DNA of 64,000 nucleotides, from the NCBI GenBank assembly GCA_030651305.1, contig JAUSCI010000037.1:29340-93339 (forward strand). The letters run 5' to 3'. The position numbers and the translations under genes were made by a program. Positions 16,806-24,891 of this stretch are shown here, piece after piece; the stretch's first letter is position 1, and each line of letters starts with the position of its first letter. The notes beneath the pieces are model-generated. The model did not search any database, had not been told where the DNA came from, and worked only from the letters and a program-made list of their open reading frames with translations. The stretch comes from Sulfuritalea sp. (GTDB lineage: Bacteria; Pseudomonadota; Gammaproteobacteria; Burkholderiales; Rhodocyclaceae).

Positions 16806-17498
16806 ATGAAATTACTTTTTGTGGTTTTTGCGATGCTGTGTACCAGCGTCGCCTGGAGCGCCGACCCGGCCGTGGTGGTGCTTAAGGGCGAGGTCCTCGA
16901 AGTCAACGAAGTCGGGGCTTATACCTATGTGCGTCTCAAGACCGTGAATGGAGAACTCTGGGCGGCGGTTGGCAAGGCCCCGATCAAGAAAGGCAGCACG
17001 ATCACGATCGAGAACGCCGAGCTCATGGATAACTTCGAGAGCAAGACGCTGAAAAAGACCTTTCCCAAGATCTACTTTGGCAGCCTCCGCATCGCGCAGC
17101 CAACGGCCGCCGATGCCGCCGGCCAGGTGGCTGCGGCGCATGCAGCCGCACCCAGGACCGAGTATGCCGGCGACGTGAAGGTGCCGAAGGCCGCTGGTCC
17201 CGAAGCCCGCACGGTCGCGGAAATCGTGACCAGGACAGCCGAACTCAAGGACAGGACCGTTCTGGTCCGCGCCAAAGTGGTGAAGTACTCCAGTGCGATC
17301 ATGGGCAAGAACTGGATTCATCTGCGCGACGGATCGGGTTCGGCCGCCGACAATACCAACGACGTGACGGCAACCACCAAGGATCAAGCCAAGGTGGGGG
17401 ATGTGGTACTGGTGAAAGGCGTCGTGCGCAAGGACAAGGACTTCGGCGCAGGCTACGTCTATAAAGTGCTGATCGAGGATGCCACGCTGCAAATGTGA
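16806..17498 (+). CDS. Periplasmic protein with two OB-fold-like domains (NrfJ-like)
   Basis: A 230-residue exported protein with a signal peptide ending near AWSA. The first half (residues ~22-105) has VLEVNEVGAYTYVRLKT...GELWAAVGK...KKTFPKIYFGSL; the second half (~130-230) has a second beta-rich segment, RAKVVKYSSAIMGKNWIHLRDG. Both halves look like small OB-fold barrels of the type annotated as NrfJ or DNA-binding-like exported proteins; true ligands are unknown. The first domain resembles the single-domain protein at 28581-28880. It is followed 42 bp later by a small cytoplasmic gene. Confidence 0.7.
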   Translation: MKLLFVVFAMLCTSVAWSADPAVVVLKGEVLEVNEVGAYTYVRLKTVNGELWAAVGKAPIKKGSTITIENAELMDNFESKTLKKTFPKIYFGSLRIAQPTAADAAGQVAAAHAAAPRTEYAGDVKVPKAAGPEARTVAEIVTRTAELKDRTVLVRAKVVKYSSAIMGKNWIHLRDGSGSAADNTNDVTATTKDQAKVGDVVLVKGVVRKDKDFGAGYVYKVLIEDATLQM

Positions 17499-17540
17499 TC
17501 GGTCACTGCTTCAGTTCCATCACTTCATAGAAAGAACGCC

Positions 17541-17807
17541 ATGGCCTATCCACCCGAATTCCTCAAGCTCGTCGACCAGTTCATCGATCTTGCCAACCAA
17601 CTGTCTGCGGATGGCAAGACCGGTGAGGCAAGCGCCGCAATTCTGTTCGCTGCCGGTCGCTACAACGCCTTCAATTTCATTGCCACCGGGGGCACCCAAC
17701 AGGATCGGGGAAAGGCAGTGGAGTTCTATGTTTCCGAGTATCGCAAAGCCCTTGTGTCAAACCTGGACGGTGTTGTTGGACCCGTGATAAAAAAGGCCGA
17801 AGAGTAG
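17541..17807 (+). CDS. DUF3144 family small protein
   Basis: An 88-residue protein with no membrane segment. The pattern FLKLVDQFIDLANQL...AAILFAAGRYNAFNFIA and the ending FYVSEYRKALVSNLDG match my recollection of DUF3144, a short proteobacterial family of unknown function. Good codon use and a ribosome-site-like agaaag before ATG support it as real. It converges on ccmI. Confidence 0.8.
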   Translation: MAYPPEFLKLVDQFIDLANQLSADGKTGEASAAILFAAGRYNAFNFIATGGTQQDRGKAVEFYVSEYRKALVSNLDGVVGPVIKKAEE

Positions 17808-17861
17808 GAACACGGTCGAACAGGGCCGCGCGAAGGCGATCACGCTACCAGACCGCAGATC

Positions 17862-17879
17862 GCCCGCGTCGGCGCGGGC
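17862..17879. terminator. Hairpin between convergent genes, possible terminator
   Basis: gcccgcg-tcgg-cgcgggc gives a perfect 7 bp GC stem with a 4-base loop. It lies 54 bp after the DUF3144 stop and 63 bp before the ccmI stop. There is no T-run on either side, so it is only a candidate bidirectional terminator or mRNA end-protecting structure. Confidence 0.35.
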
Positions 17880-17942
17880 AGCCGGATACGGAACGCGCGA
17901 CGATAGCGCAGACGACCGGCGACGAAACCCTGCTGCCTTGAC

Positions 17943-19181
17943 TCAGGGCAATGCCCGTACGATCAGGATCTTCGCGCTTTTGGTGCCAAGTTGCAGGGGA
18001 CCGCTCTCGCCAATCAAGTCGCCCGGCTGCGGCATGGCCTGACCGGACTTTGAAATGCGCGCCTCGATGTTCACTGCCGCGACACTGGAAAGCCTCATCT
18101 GCGGATCAAGCGCCAGGGAGTCGTCGAGCGTGAATGACAAGGGCAAGTCGGCGACACGTTTGCGCAAAACCGCGAGCGGCATGCGCGGGCCGTCGACGGC
18201 CCGCGCAAGAATGAACAGAGTGTCGTCAGGCTGTGCCTTGCCGGCCAATGCCGGCGCCAGCTTGACCGTGCCGCTGACGGCCTTGGTGGCGTCGGCGGCC
18301 ACCACGGGCGCCTGCGGCTGCGCCGCGGGCTGGGCGACCTCGAGCGGCGCCATGCCGGCCTTGCCGCGCGCCTCGGCCACCGCGCCGACGATTGATCTTG
18401 CTTCCTCCGATCCGGGCGGCAGGCCTTTCAGCAGTGTTTCCCAGTAACGGGCCGCCGTGACAAAGTCTTGGCGATTGAAGGCTGCCGTGCCGGCCAGGTT
18501 GAGGGCCGTGGCATTTTTCGGATCGGCGCCCAGCGCCCGATTGACCAGTTCCATCGGCTTGCCGTCAAAGTTCCCTTTCGCGCGAAACGCCAGCAGATCG
18601 GCATATTCGGTGAGCACGTTGGCATCGTTGCCGGCAATACCGACGACATGGTCGAAGGCTTTGTCGGCGTCGTCGAAACGCCCCATGGATTTGTAGGAAC
18701 GCGCCAGCATGATCCAGCCCTGGATGTCGTTCGGGCTGGTTTTCAGCCGCACCGCCAGTTTATCCACCATGTCCTCGAAGGCGGCGGAGGCGACCTGATG
18801 TTCGGCCGGCAGGGGCTTCATTGCGTCCGGAGCACCGAGCCAGAAATACAGCAGCGCGGCGCCGAGCGGCAACAGCAGGCCCAGTGCCAGCGCACTGTTT
18901 TTCTCCGGCGCCGCAGCAGCGGGCGGTTCATCGGCCGCGGCCGCGTCCTGCAGCAGACGCCGCTGCAATTCCTGGCGCGCCTGTTCGCAATCGCCGGCGG
19001 CGAGGCTGCCGGCAATGCGGTCGCTCTCCAGTTCGCCGAGCTGATCTCGGTAAATGGCGGCATTCAGCGCCTGGCGCGAGGTCCGCGAAGTGGATTGCCG
19101 GCCGCGTAGCAGCGGACGCAACAGCCAGGCCAGAACCAACACCGTCAGCAGCGCGGCGGCTCCCAGAAATTGCATGCTCAT
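17943..19181 (-). CDS. ccmI: Cytochrome c biogenesis protein CcmI
   Basis: A 412-residue inner-membrane protein. It has two N-terminal membrane segments (residues ~5-22 and ~98-115), the CcmI-type loop with AIYRDQLGELESDR between them, then a periplasmic TPR-rich region (GWIMLARSYKSMGRFDDADKAF) and a C-terminal beta-rich domain. CcmI holds apocytochrome c for haem attachment by CcmF/CcmH. Its ATG overlaps the ccmH stop by one base. It is the last gene of the ccm unit. Confidence 0.93.
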   Translation of the reverse strand: MSMQFLGAAALLTVLVLAWLLRPLLRGRQSTSRTSRQALNAAIYRDQLGELESDRIAGSLAAGDCEQARQELQRRLLQDAAAADEPPAAAAPEKNSALALGLLLPLGAALLYFWLGAPDAMKPLPAEHQVASAAFEDMVDKLAVRLKTSPNDIQGWIMLARSYKSMGRFDDADKAFDHVVGIAGNDANVLTEYADLLAFRAKGNFDGKPMELVNRALGADPKNATALNLAGTAAFNRQDFVTAARYWETLLKGLPPGSEEARSIVGAVAEARGKAGMAPLEVAQPAAQPQAPVVAADATKAVSGTVKLAPALAGKAQPDDTLFILARAVDGPRMPLAVLRKRVADLPLSFTLDDSLALDPQMRLSSVAAVNIEARISKSGQAMPQPGDLIGESGPLQLGTKSAKILIVRALP

Positions 19182-19675
19182 TAGGTTTTCTCGCTCTCGT
19201 CTTGTTGCAGTAGGGCTTCGGCGCGTTGCCGATCTTCGGGGGACAGGATTGTCGCGTCATGCTCGACGCGCCCGCGGCGGCGGCGCAAATAAACCACCAG
19301 GCCGGCAACGGCGCCGGCCGCCAGGATGAACGGACCGAACCAGAGCAGCACGGTCGTTGCCTTCAGTGGCGGCCGGTAACGCACGAAATCGCCGTAACGG
19401 CTGACCATGAACTCCATGATTTCGTCATTGGATCTGCCCTGCTTGATCATGCCGCGAATCTCGCGGCGCAGATCTACAGCGAGTTCGGCGTGCGAGCCGG
19501 ACAGCGATTCGTTCTGGCAGACCAGGCAACGCAATTCGTCGGAAATTTCCACCATGCGCTTTTCCACTGCTTCGTCGGCGGCCAGCGGCGTCGCTTCCCT
19601 GGCCTGGGCCAATATGCCGCACAGGGCAAAGATCAGCGCGATGAGCAGCCTCGTCGCCTGGCGGGCATTGCTCAT
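19181..19675 (-). CDS. ccmH: Cytochrome c biogenesis thiol oxidoreductase CcmH
   Basis: A 164-residue protein with a signal peptide, the redox motif C50-L-V-C53 in LRCLVCQNESL and one C-terminal membrane segment, the standard short CcmH layout. It reduces apocytochrome CXXCH disulfides before haem ligation. The ATG at 19675 overlaps the ccmG stop by 4 bp. Confidence 0.94.
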   Translation of the reverse strand: MSNARQATRLLIALIFALCGILAQAREATPLAADEAVEKRMVEISDELRCLVCQNESLSGSHAELAVDLRREIRGMIKQGRSNDEIMEFMVSRYGDFVRYRPPLKATTVLLWFGPFILAAGAVAGLVVYLRRRRGRVEHDATILSPEDRQRAEALLQQDESEKT

Positions 19676-20259
19676 GATTTTTCGAGTTCCTTGACCAGCG
19701 GCAGAATTTTCTTGTCCAGCGCATCGGACGTAAGCGGACCGATCTGCTTGTAGCGAATGATGCCGGTCTTGTCGATGACATAGGTCTCCGGTACGCCATA
19801 GACGCCGTAATCGATGCCGACGCGGCCGTCGATGTCGAGCGCCACCAGGGCGTAGGGATTGCCGCGCTCGGCCAGCCATGAGATGGCGCGGCTGCGCGTC
19901 ATTATGAGTTCGTCGTCCGCCGACAACTTGCTGCTGTCGATTGCGCCGTCTCCGCGAACTTCCTTGTAGCTCAATCCGACGATAGGCAGACGGCCCTGTC
20001 GAGCAAAGGCAACCAGCAGGGGATGTTCCGTGCGGCAGGAGACGCACCAGGACGACCAGACGTTCAGCAACCAGACCTTGCCCTGCATGTCCTTCGGCGA
20101 GAACGGTTTGTCGGCATTGGCGAGTTGCCGCAGATTGAACGTCGGCGCGGGCTTGCCGACCAGCGGCGAGGGCACTTCATGCGGATCCAGCGTCAGCCCG
20201 ATGCCCAGAAAGATGACCAGAATGACAAACAGGGCGACCGGAATCATGAAGCGCTTCAT
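19672..20259 (-). CDS. ccmG: Thiol:disulfide oxidoreductase CcmG/DsbE
   Basis: A 195-residue thioredoxin-fold protein anchored by one N-terminal membrane segment, with WC72VSC75 as redox pair and the CcmG signature GVYGVPETYVID. It supplies reductant to CcmH/apocytochrome in the periplasm. Both ends overlap neighbours by 4 bp, so it is tightly coupled to ccmF and ccmH. Confidence 0.95.
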   Translation of the reverse strand: MKRFMIPVALFVILVIFLGIGLTLDPHEVPSPLVGKPAPTFNLRQLANADKPFSPKDMQGKVWLLNVWSSWCVSCRTEHPLLVAFARQGRLPIVGLSYKEVRGDGAIDSSKLSADDELIMTRSRAISWLAERGNPYALVALDIDGRVGIDYGVYGVPETYVIDKTGIIRYKQIGPLTSDALDKKILPLVKELEKS

Positions 20260-22220
20260 GCCGAAGCTCCCTGCAGCCCACCGGCAACAGGCGCCGCCAC
20301 CTTGGCACTGAGCCGATAGCGCCGGTCGCTGACGGCAACCAGCCCGCCCAGTGCCATCAGCAGGCAGCCACCCCAGATCCAGCCGACAAACGGCTTGTAA
20401 TGCACGCGCACGCTCCATGCGCCGATGCCGTCCTGCCCGCCGAGCGACTCGCCGAGAGAAACATAAATGTCGCGGAACACGTTGGAGTCGATGGCTGCCT
20501 CGGTCATCGGCATCGTCGATGAAAAATAGGCACGCTTTTCCGGATGGATCATGCGCAATACCTTGCCGTCCGTGGACAGTTCGAGATCGCCCACCGCGGC
20601 GCGATAGTTCGGCCCCATTGCCCCTCTAACTCCGAGCAGGCGCAGCGTATAACCGCCGACCTGCACGGTGTCATTGGGCGCCATGCGCACGTCTTTTTCT
20701 GTCTCATAGCCCTTGACCAGCGTCACGCCAATGACAAACACCGCGACGCCGATGTGGGCCAGTTGCATGCCCCAGAAGGCCCGCGGCACGCGCTTTCCGG
20801 CAGCACTGCGGTAGCGATCGCGGATCTGCGCCACGCCGCTGGCAATGATCCAGACTGCGAGCAGCAGGCCGAGACCCACCAGCGGCGTCCAGTTGCCGAA
20901 GACCAGCGGCACGCCGATGCCGGCGGCGACGGCGAGGGCAAGCCGCAGGCGCTTGACCAGATCGCCCGTCCTCGCCTGCTTCCAGCGGGCGAGCGGACCG
21001 ATGGCAATCAGAAACAGCAGTGGCGCCATCAGCGGCACGAACACCGCCTGAAAGTAGGGTGGCCCGACCGACAGCTTGCCCATGCCCAGCGCATCGATCA
21101 GCAGGGGATATAGCGTGCCGAGCAGTACGGAACCGCTGGCCACCACCAGCAGTACGTTGTTCACCAGCAGCAGGGTTTCCCGCGACATCAGCGCAAAGCG
21201 ACCGCCGAGGCCGACCTTGGGCGCGCGCCAGGCGAACAGCAGCAAGGAACTGCCGATGACCACGACCAGAAAGACCAGGATGAACAAGCCACGGCGCGGG
21301 TCGGTGGCGAAGGCGTGCACCGAGGTCAGCACTCCGGAACGCACCAGAAATGTACCGAGCAGGCTCAGGGAAAATGCGCCGATGGCCAGCAGCACGGTCC
21401 AATTCTTGAAGGCGCCGCGTTTATCCGTCACCGCCAGCGAATGGATCAATGCCGTACCGACCAGCCAGGGTATGAAGGAGGCATTCTCGACAGGATCCCA
21501 GAACCACCAGCCGCCCCAGCCCAGTTCATAGTAAGCCCACCAACTGCCGAGACCGACGCCGAGTGTAAGGAATATCCATGCCAGCACCGTCCACGGCCGC
21601 GACCAGCGCGCCCATGCAGCGTCGAGCTGTCCCGAGAGCAATGCGGCGATGGCGAAGGCAAAGGCGACAGAGAATCCGACATAGCCCATGTAGAGCATCG
21701 GCGGGTGAATCACCAGCCCCGGGTCCTGCAACAGGGGATTCAGGTCGCGGCCGTCGGCGGGAATGTCGATCAGTCGCTCGAATGGGCTGGAGGTGGCCAG
21801 AATGAACAGCAGCATGCCGCAGGAGACCAGGCCCAGAACTCCGATCACGCGCGCCACCATGGCTTCCGGCAAGGCGCGCGAAAACAGCGACACGGCCAGC
21901 GTCCAGGTCGCCAGCATAAGCACCCAGAGCATCAGGGATCCTTCGTGTCCACCCCACACAGCGGCGAAGCGGTACAAGGCGGGCAGCCTGGAATTGGAAT
22001 GCTCGGCAACGTAGCCCACCGAGAAATCATTCGCATAGAAAGCGTAGCTCAGGCAACCGAAGGCCAGCAGCAGCAACAGCCATTGCGCCTGCGCCGCCGG
22101 GCGCGCCAGGGCGATCCACGCACTGCGATTGCGATGTGCGCCAAGCAGCGGCATTACGCCCTGCACAATGGCCACCAGCAGGGCCAGCATTGTTGCAAAA
22201 TGTCCGAGTTCGGGGATCAT
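20256..22220 (-). CDS. ccmF: Haem lyase subunit CcmF
   Basis: A 654-residue polytopic protein with the WWD haem-handling motif in WGGWWFWDPVENASF and the CcmF N-terminus MIPELGHFATMLAL. With CcmH and CcmI it attaches haem to apocytochrome c. Normal CcmF receives haem from holo-CcmE, but no ccmE is present in this cluster. It begins 7 bp after a 25-codon ORF and overlaps ccmG by 4 bp. Confidence 0.96.
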   Translation of the reverse strand: MIPELGHFATMLALLVAIVQGVMPLLGAHRNRSAWIALARPAAQAQWLLLLLAFGCLSYAFYANDFSVGYVAEHSNSRLPALYRFAAVWGGHEGSLMLWVLMLATWTLAVSLFSRALPEAMVARVIGVLGLVSCGMLLFILATSSPFERLIDIPADGRDLNPLLQDPGLVIHPPMLYMGYVGFSVAFAFAIAALLSGQLDAAWARWSRPWTVLAWIFLTLGVGLGSWWAYYELGWGGWWFWDPVENASFIPWLVGTALIHSLAVTDKRGAFKNWTVLLAIGAFSLSLLGTFLVRSGVLTSVHAFATDPRRGLFILVFLVVVIGSSLLLFAWRAPKVGLGGRFALMSRETLLLVNNVLLVVASGSVLLGTLYPLLIDALGMGKLSVGPPYFQAVFVPLMAPLLFLIAIGPLARWKQARTGDLVKRLRLALAVAAGIGVPLVFGNWTPLVGLGLLLAVWIIASGVAQIRDRYRSAAGKRVPRAFWGMQLAHIGVAVFVIGVTLVKGYETEKDVRMAPNDTVQVGGYTLRLLGVRGAMGPNYRAAVGDLELSTDGKVLRMIHPEKRAYFSSTMPMTEAAIDSNVFRDIYVSLGESLGGQDGIGAWSVRVHYKPFVGWIWGGCLLMALGGLVAVSDRRYRLSAKVAAPVAGGLQGASA

Positions 22221-22227
22221 GGGGTTC

Positions 22228-22305
22228 TCATTCTTTCGGTGTCCCGGCCTGCTTTCCGGTTTGATCGGTAGCGATGGTGGCGTTGGGTTTGTTGCCTGCT
22301 TTCAC
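22228..22305 (-). CDS. Possible 25-residue ORF in the place of ccmE
   Basis: A GTG start overlaps the ccmD stop (GTGA) and has a gaggag ribosome-like site. The frame runs 25 codons to a TGA 7 bp before ccmF. The peptide (starts KAGNKPNATIATDQ after the initiator) is hydrophilic and not recognisable as CcmE, which is about 150 residues with a membrane anchor and a haem-binding His. It may be a leader for translational coupling, a deletion scar, or chance. Confidence 0.3.
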   Translation of the reverse strand: MKAGNKPNATIATDQTGKQAGTPKE

Positions 22306-22505
22306 GATGCGCTCTCCTCGCTCGCACTGTTCATGGCCCGATCCGCCGACAGTTGACGGCGCAGACCGCACACAACTTCGCTTCCATGCTTCCTGAGCAG
22401 GAAAGGCTCAATCAGCAAAGCCGCAGCCGTAACACCGAAGCTGCCCCAGACATAGAAGGCGTAGCCCCCCATGGCAAAAAAATCACTTGCACTATTCCAC
22501 TGCAT
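22302..22505 (-). CDS. ccmD: Haem exporter accessory protein CcmD
   Basis: A 67-residue protein with MGGYAFYVWGSFGVTAAALLIEP, the conserved CcmD pattern with one membrane helix and a charged tail. CcmD releases holo-CcmE from the CcmABC complex. It overlaps ccmC by 14 bp. The gene is short but its position and pattern are diagnostic. Confidence 0.88.
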   Translation of the reverse strand: MQWNSASDFFAMGGYAFYVWGSFGVTAAALLIEPFLLRKHGSEVVCGLRRQLSADRAMNSASEESAS

Positions 22506-23232
22506 GTTTCACCCATTCACTGTTTGGTTCGCGTTCCAGCATGATGGTGCGGGCCCGCATCAGAGACACCGCAATCGAATACATCCAGCAGGCGATGGCC
22601 ATCAGCAGCATGCCCAGCAGCATGGTTTTAGCCATGCTCGGCGCCTTGCTCATTGAGATCGACGCGCCCTGATGCAGGGTGTTCCACCATTTCACCGAAA
22701 AATAAATGATCGGCACGTTGATCACGCCCACCAGCGCCAGTATTGCGCCGGCCTTGTCCGCCCGGCGCGGCTCGTCGATGGCGGCCTGCAAGGCCATGAA
22801 GCCGAGATAGAGAAACAGCAGGATCAGTTCCGAGGTCAGGCGCGCATCCCACACCCACCAGGCGCCCCACATTGGCTTGCCCCACAGTGCGCCGGTCCAC
22901 AACGACAGAAAGGCGAACATCGCTCCGGTCGGCGCCACGGCGCTGGCCATCATCGACGACAGCCGGGTGTTCAGCGCCAGTCCCAGACCCGCCCAGAAGG
23001 CCATGATCAGATAGAGGAACATTGACAGCCACGAGGCCGGGACGTGAATGAAGATTATCCGATAGGCATCGCCCTGCGTGGCATCGGTCGGCGCCACGAA
23101 AAAGCCGGTCCACAGGCCGGCAATGCCGAACAGTACCGCCAGCATCACAAACCACGGCACCATTTTGCCGGCCAACGGATAGAAGCTCTGCGGCGATCCG
23201 TACCTGAACCAATGAATTACCCGGTTGCTCAT
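22492..23232 (-). CDS. ccmC: Haem exporter protein CcmC
   Basis: A 246-residue protein with six membrane segments and the WWD motif WGAWWVWDARLTSEL. CcmC loads haem onto CcmE. It is the first gene of the leftward ccm unit. ccmA and ccmB, which usually precede it, are absent: the 774 bp upstream hold no gene. Confidence 0.95.
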   Translation of the reverse strand: MSNRVIHWFRYGSPQSFYPLAGKMVPWFVMLAVLFGIAGLWTGFFVAPTDATQGDAYRIIFIHVPASWLSMFLYLIMAFWAGLGLALNTRLSSMMASAVAPTGAMFAFLSLWTGALWGKPMWGAWWVWDARLTSELILLFLYLGFMALQAAIDEPRRADKAGAILALVGVINVPIIYFSVKWWNTLHQGASISMSKAPSMAKTMLLGMLLMAIACWMYSIAVSLMRARTIMLEREPNSEWVKHAVE

Positions 23233-23641
23233 GTTTCACTCTTGTTCATCGTTGTTCGCATTTGCGGACGAGTTTCAGCCATGGAAATGCAATCAAATGC
23301 AATCGACCGCGCTTCCGGCCGAAAGCCTCGCCCCGAAGAAGGGCGGTGGCGGAAGCACGCGGTCAAGATCGGAGATTGCAAGCATGTCGCAGGGAGCGCA
23401 AGCACGAACTGTGCGCGAGACCACGTGGGGTCTCTGGTTGATCACGCCGCGCCGGTTCAATTCATCGCGACCCAGGCCCTTTCGAGGGAGTCCGTGGCTT
23501 GTTAAAACTACCGCCCACCTTGGTGTTGCGCTGATTCGGGCCATGCGGCCCGCAACGACGCCAGAGGCGCGCCATTGCTCCCGCCGGAATTGCCTGGAGG
23601 GTGGATTCTTGCGCGGAAGGATTGCCGCAAGTGGCATGTGC

Positions 23642-23657
23642 GTTACAATTCCGTAAC
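23642..23657. promoter_or_regulatory. GTTAC-N6-GTAAC palindrome, site 1
   Basis: Arms gttac and gtaac flank aattcc. It matches the core of sites 2 and 3 and lies 410 bp upstream of ccmC and 350 bp upstream of the PhnD-like gene. A remote enhancer-type site for the sigma54 regulator encoded at 26357 is one reading (inference). Confidence 0.5.
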
Positions 23658-23933
23658 ATCGAAAGGCAAGTTCATCAACTCACCATAGCCGACACCTTCG
23701 GCAAAGCGGTGGAAGGGCAATGAAAGCCATGCACAAAAACGCAATTACATCCACCGCCGACTCCGTTCCGGTAGATCCGGCCCGGCCCTTGTACTTTTTC
23801 GCCGCATGGTTTCGTCTAGAGTCGCGGCGCGATTTTTGCTTTTAGAACATCAACATGTCCTGTAAAAATTGCTCATCTGCGAAAACCCCCCTTATTCATC
23901 AAGGGTTATTGGCGAACAACACTGTCTGGAGAC

Positions 23934-23949
23934 TGGTTTTATGCCAGCG
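23934..23949 (+). promoter_or_regulatory. Candidate sigma54 (-24/-12) promoter
   Basis: TGG at 23934-23936, ten bases, then GC at 23947-23948 fits the minimal GG-N10-GC spacing, but the rest of the TGGCAC/TTGC consensus is weak. It points toward the PhnD-like gene, whose operon encodes a sigma54-dependent activator. It could be chance. Confidence 0.3.
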
Positions 23950-23974
23950 ATTGCCATCCGCTACACATGCAAAA

Positions 23975-23994
23975 ATGTTACGTTTTAGTAACAT
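23975..23994. promoter_or_regulatory. ATGTTAC-N6-GTAACAT palindrome, site 2
   Basis: Perfect 7 bp arms around gtttta. The centre is 44 bp from that of site 3, about four helical turns, which favours cooperative binding of a dimeric regulator. It lies just upstream of the PhnD-like start. Confidence 0.65.
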
Positions 23995-24006
23995 CTACGA
24001 CTTAAC

Positions 24007-24891
24007 ATGACCCCTAAAATGTTACGCTTATGTAACATTCGCAAGTCTCTGGCATGGGGCGCGTGGATCGCGGCCTGCCTTTTTTTGCTTGCGGCCGGAG
24101 CCCGCGCCGAGAACTCTTCGCGGCCCTTCCGCTTCGGGCTGCCACAAAGCATCTTTCACACTCAACACCTGCTGGTCGCCGACTGGCAACAATATCTCCA
24201 AGGCAAGCTGCGTCGCCCGGTGGAGTTTGTCAGTAGCCGAAAGTTCTCCGACTCCATAGTCCAGCTGCACGCCGCACGACTGGACTTTGCCTGGGTCACC
24301 GATTATCCCAGTCTCCGCCACGGGCTCCCGGTGCGCCTGTTGGTCGCCCCTCTCTACAAAGGCAAGCCATTTTTTACTTCCTATCTGATAGTCCCTGCCA
24401 GCGACACGCAAACCACGACATTGATGCAATTGAGGGGAAAGGTAATGGTGTTTGCCGACCCGACCTCGAACAGCCACATCGAACACCGCTACCTGTTGCT
24501 GAAAGCCGGCGAGGACCCGAAGCGGTTTTTCCGCAAGGTATTTTTCACCCATTCCCATCGCGAGAGCATTGACGCCGTGATATTGGGTCTCGCCGATGCG
24601 GTCGAAGTCGACAATTTCGTCTGGGATGCGATGGCGAAAGGCCGTCCCGAACTGACTCTGCAGACACGGACCGTCGCCCGCTCGCAGGAATATGGCGCAC
24701 CACCCATGGTTGCCAATCACTTCATCAGCAACGAGGAATTCGACAACATGCAGGGCGTGCTGATCGGTATGGCGCACGATCCCGAAGGCGTGAAACTGCT
24801 CAAACGGATGAATCTCGATGGGTTTGCCCCCGCCCAGGCAAGGTTCTACGAGCCTCTGCTGCAAATGAGGAAGGCCCTGGGCGAAGAATGA
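24007..24891 (+). CDS. PhnD-like periplasmic substrate-binding protein (sensor component)
   Basis: A 294-residue exported protein: signal peptide to about residue 35 (LLAAGARAE), then a PhnD/transferrin-type binding fold (FRFGLPQSIF...LLVADWQQYLQGKL, FADPTSNSHIEHRYLL, ADAVEVDNFVWDAM). There is no transporter permease or ATPase near it; instead its stop overlaps the start of a membrane histidine kinase (ATGA). It therefore probably serves as ligand receptor for that kinase, as TorT does for TorS (analogy). The start could be ATG 24007 or ATG 24019; palindrome site 3 covers the latter. The ligand is unknown. Confidence 0.83.
   Translation: MTPKMLRLCNIRKSLAWGAWIAACLFLLAAGARAENSSRPFRFGLPQSIFHTQHLLVADWQQYLQGKLRRPVEFVSSRKFSDSIVQLHAARLDFAWVTDYPSLRHGLPVRLLVAPLYKGKPFFTSYLIVPASDTQTTTLMQLRGKVMVFADPTSNSHIEHRYLLLKAGEDPKRFFRKVFFTHSHRESIDAVILGLADAVEVDNFVWDAMAKGRPELTLQTRTVARSQEYGAPPMVANHFISNEEFDNMQGVLIGMAHDPEGVKLLKRMNLDGFAPAQARFYEPLLQMRKALGEE
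24019..24038. promoter_or_regulatory. ATGTTAC-N6-GTAACAT palindrome, site 3
   Basis: Perfect 7 bp arms around gcttat. It lies inside the first codons of the PhnD-like gene, so a bound regulator would block initiation or elongation; autoregulation is suggested. Confidence 0.65.

Larger units (their letters stand above)
23233..24006. other. Divergent intergenic region between ccmC and the PhnD-like gene
   Basis: 774 bp without a supportable gene. AT content rises sharply in the right half (23800-24040). It contains three GTTAC-N6-GTAAC type palindromes (one overlaps the next gene's start) and one GG-N10-GC sigma54-like element. Short frames at 23275-23660 have no recognisable product and no conserved pattern. 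Confidence 0.6.
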
